A stretch of 64,000 bases of DNA, taken from contig NZ_CP045740.1 in the NCBI RefSeq assembly GCF_009650765.1, positions 5,618,001-5,682,000 of the forward strand, in the 5' to 3' direction. Position 1 is the first letter of the stretch; each line of letters opens with the position of its first letter. The notes beneath the pieces are model-generated. The model saw only the letters and a program-made list of their open reading frames with translations. It did no database searches and was not told where the DNA came from. Both the position numbers and the translations under genes were made by a program. This document shows positions 62,802 to 64,000 of this stretch, one piece after another. The stretch comes from Streptomyces sp. SUK 48. GTDB taxonomy: Bacteria; Actinomycetota; Actinomycetes; Streptomycetales; Streptomycetaceae.

Positions 62802-64000
62802 GTGACCGATGCGTCGCAAGGGGAGGGCCGTTCCGGCCAGGGCGAGCAGCCGCTCGACGCCGACCGGACCCTGCATCTGAGAGTGGACGCTCTCAGGGCC
62901 GACGAGACCATGCAGCTGCGGGTGCCCGCGCCGCCCGAGGCGCCGTCCGGCGGCGGACGGGCCGAGCGCAGGCGCAGCGCGCGCCCCACCCCGCGGGAGC
63001 GTGCGGGCAGCGTGACGGCCCGAATAATGGGCCTGCCGGCGCCACTGACGCGCCGGCTCGCGCCGTACCTGCGCCCGCTCGCGCCCTACGCACGGCGCCT
63101 CAAGCCCGCCTACCCCCGCCCCGGCCGCAGCGGCTGGCGGCGCTGGATGCCCTCCTGGCGGCAGTGGCTCGGCGGCATCCTGGCCTCCTTCGGCCTGCTC
63201 GGCGCCTTCCTGATGACCGCGTACGCGCTCACCGACGTGCCGAGCGACCTGAACTCGTACGCCACCCAGCAGGACAACGTCTACTTCTGGTCCGACGGCA
63301 CCCCGATGGCCCGTACGGGCTGGGTGCAGCGGCAGGCGATGCCCCTGAAGGACATCCCCCCGGACGTCCGCTGGGCGGTGCTCGCCGCGGAGAACGAGAC
63401 CTTCTACTCCGACCCCGGAATTTCCGTGAAGGGCATCAGCCGCGCCCTGTTCCGCACCGTGGGAGAGGGGGACACCCAGGGCGGATCCACCATTACCCAG
63501 CAGTACGTGAAGAACGTCTATCTGAACCAGAACCAGACCGTCAGCCGTAAGTTCACCGAGGCGATGATCTCGCTCAAGCTCGACAACAAGATGAGCAAGG
63601 ACAAGATCCTCGAGGGCTATCTCAACACCAGCTGGTTCGGCCGCGGCACCTACGGCATCCAGCGCGCCTCCCAGGCGTACTACGGCAAGGACGTCAGCAA
63701 GCTCAACGTGTCCGAGGCGGCCATGCTCGCCGGACTCCTCAAGGGCGCGGGCCTGTACGACCCCACCCTGAGCAAGGCCAACCACCAGCGGGCCGAGGAA
63801 CGGTGGTCCTGGATCCTCGACCGCATGGTCAAGATCCACAAGCTGACGCCGGCCCAGCGCGCCCAGTACAAGACGTTTCCCGAGCCGCTGAAGTCCAACC
63901 CGCTGTACAACACCGGCGAGCAGAGCGACTACCTGGTGGAGCTGGCCTCCCAGTACGCCAAGAAGTCCGCCCACCTGACCGACCAGCAGTTCGACCTCGG
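62802..64000 (+). CDS. Class A penicillin-binding protein, 5' part (cut by window end)
   Basis: The first 399 residues of a bifunctional peptidoglycan synthase, open to the right edge. A 115-residue Arg/Pro-rich cytoplasmic lead (GWRRWMPSWRQW) precedes a TM helix (LGGILASFGLLGAFLMTAYAL). The glycosyltransferase domain follows with motif 1 AAENETFYSDPGISVKG, motif 2 GGSTITQQYVKN, motif 3 RKFTEAMISLKLDNKMSKDKIL in outline, and motif 4 GYLNTSWFGRGTYGIQRASQ. Motif 1 has ENETF where most class A enzymes have EDxxF; the catalytic Glu is kept. The transpeptidase part lies outside. The GTG start has GGAGGGGA about 9 nt upstream. Confidence 0.93.
   Translation, partial: MTDASQGEGRSGQGEQPLDADRTLHLRVDALRADETMQLRVPAPPEAPSGGGRAERRRSARPTPRERAGSVTARIMGLPAPLTRRLAPYLRPLAPYARRLKPAYPRPGRSGWRRWMPSWRQWLGGILASFGLLGAFLMTAYALTDVPSDLNSYATQQDNVYFWSDGTPMARTGWVQRQAMPLKDIPPDVRWAVLAAENETFYSDPGISVKGISRALFRTVGEGDTQGGSTITQQYVKNVYLNQNQTVSRKFTEAMISLKLDNKMSKDKILEGYLNTSWFGRGTYGIQRASQAYYGKDVSKLNVSEAAMLAGLLKGAGLYDPTLSKANHQRAEERWSWILDRMVKIHKLTPAQRAQYKTFPEPLKSNPLYNTGEQSDYLVELASQYAKKSAHLTDQQFDL

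Overview
The window is a high-GC actinobacterial chromosome segment, almost certainly Streptomyces. Indicators are the very high GC with GC-rich third codon positions, frequent GTG (and one TTG) starts, the fabD-fabH-acpP-fabF cluster preceded by a FasR-type regulator, a single-chain homodimeric AceE, DUF3052, DUF3145 and DUF4429 proteins, a MatB-type malonyl-CoA synthetase, a SCO2400-type protein and several TerD paralogues. Gene content recalls the S. coelicolor region around the fab genes (from memory, not checked). No tRNA, rRNA, CRISPR array, insertion sequence or prophage was recognised.

Layout. (1) 1-6260, minus strand: four-gene operon with a trypsin-co-occurring domain protein, a trypsin-like protease with a VMAP-C-like tail, a MoxR AAA+ ATPase and a large vWA-like/pseudokinase protein. 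This resembles the vWA-MoxR-associated NTP-dependent conflict systems. The last gene has an apparent one-base frameshift at a G6 tract and is cut by the window edge. (2) 6550-15859: secreted subtilisin, a fused carboxyltransferase coupled to MatB, a MerR-PP2C fusion with its own MerR-type promoter, an ATP-grasp enzyme and a protein of unknown function. (3) 15877-34856, accessory metabolism and regulation: an ImmA/IrrE-like protease with a MAB_1171c-type membrane protein, secreted GH35 beta-galactosidase, Rrf2 and double-Lrp regulators, MFS pump, SCO2400-type protein, serine hydrolase, MarR/MDR oxidoreductase pair, EI24 protein, GlxA regulator, tandem cysteine hydrolases (one predicted lipoprotein) with a Tat-exported unknown, aldose epimerase, SRPBCC protein and SGNH lipoprotein.

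(4) 35113-40666: DUF3145 and the fatty-acid synthase II core, with a strong terminator after fabF, a hairpin between acpP and fabF, and an inverted repeat between fasR and fabD. (5) 40760-49049: pirin, serine hydrolase, GNAT, a MerR/aldo-keto reductase operon with a textbook operator, DUF4429, DUF1023, and a TetR/MFS pair. (6) 49262-53487: aceE, DUF3052 and an AhpE-like peroxiredoxin. (7) 53626-62376: a Ter stress module with TerD proteins, TerC, a citrate-lyase-like enzyme, a fused double-PRTase/PELOTA protein and a HAD hydrolase. Then come an FmdB zinc ribbon and the start of a class A penicillin-binding protein.

Many single genes have a TANNNT box ending 6-7 nt (9 in two cases) before the start codon and no Shine-Dalgarno sequence, so leaderless transcription seems common here. 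The most system-like candidates are the protease/MoxR operon at the left edge and the Ter biosynthetic module at the right; both match known classes in outline but have unusual details (degenerate metal site, pseudokinase, gene fusion).
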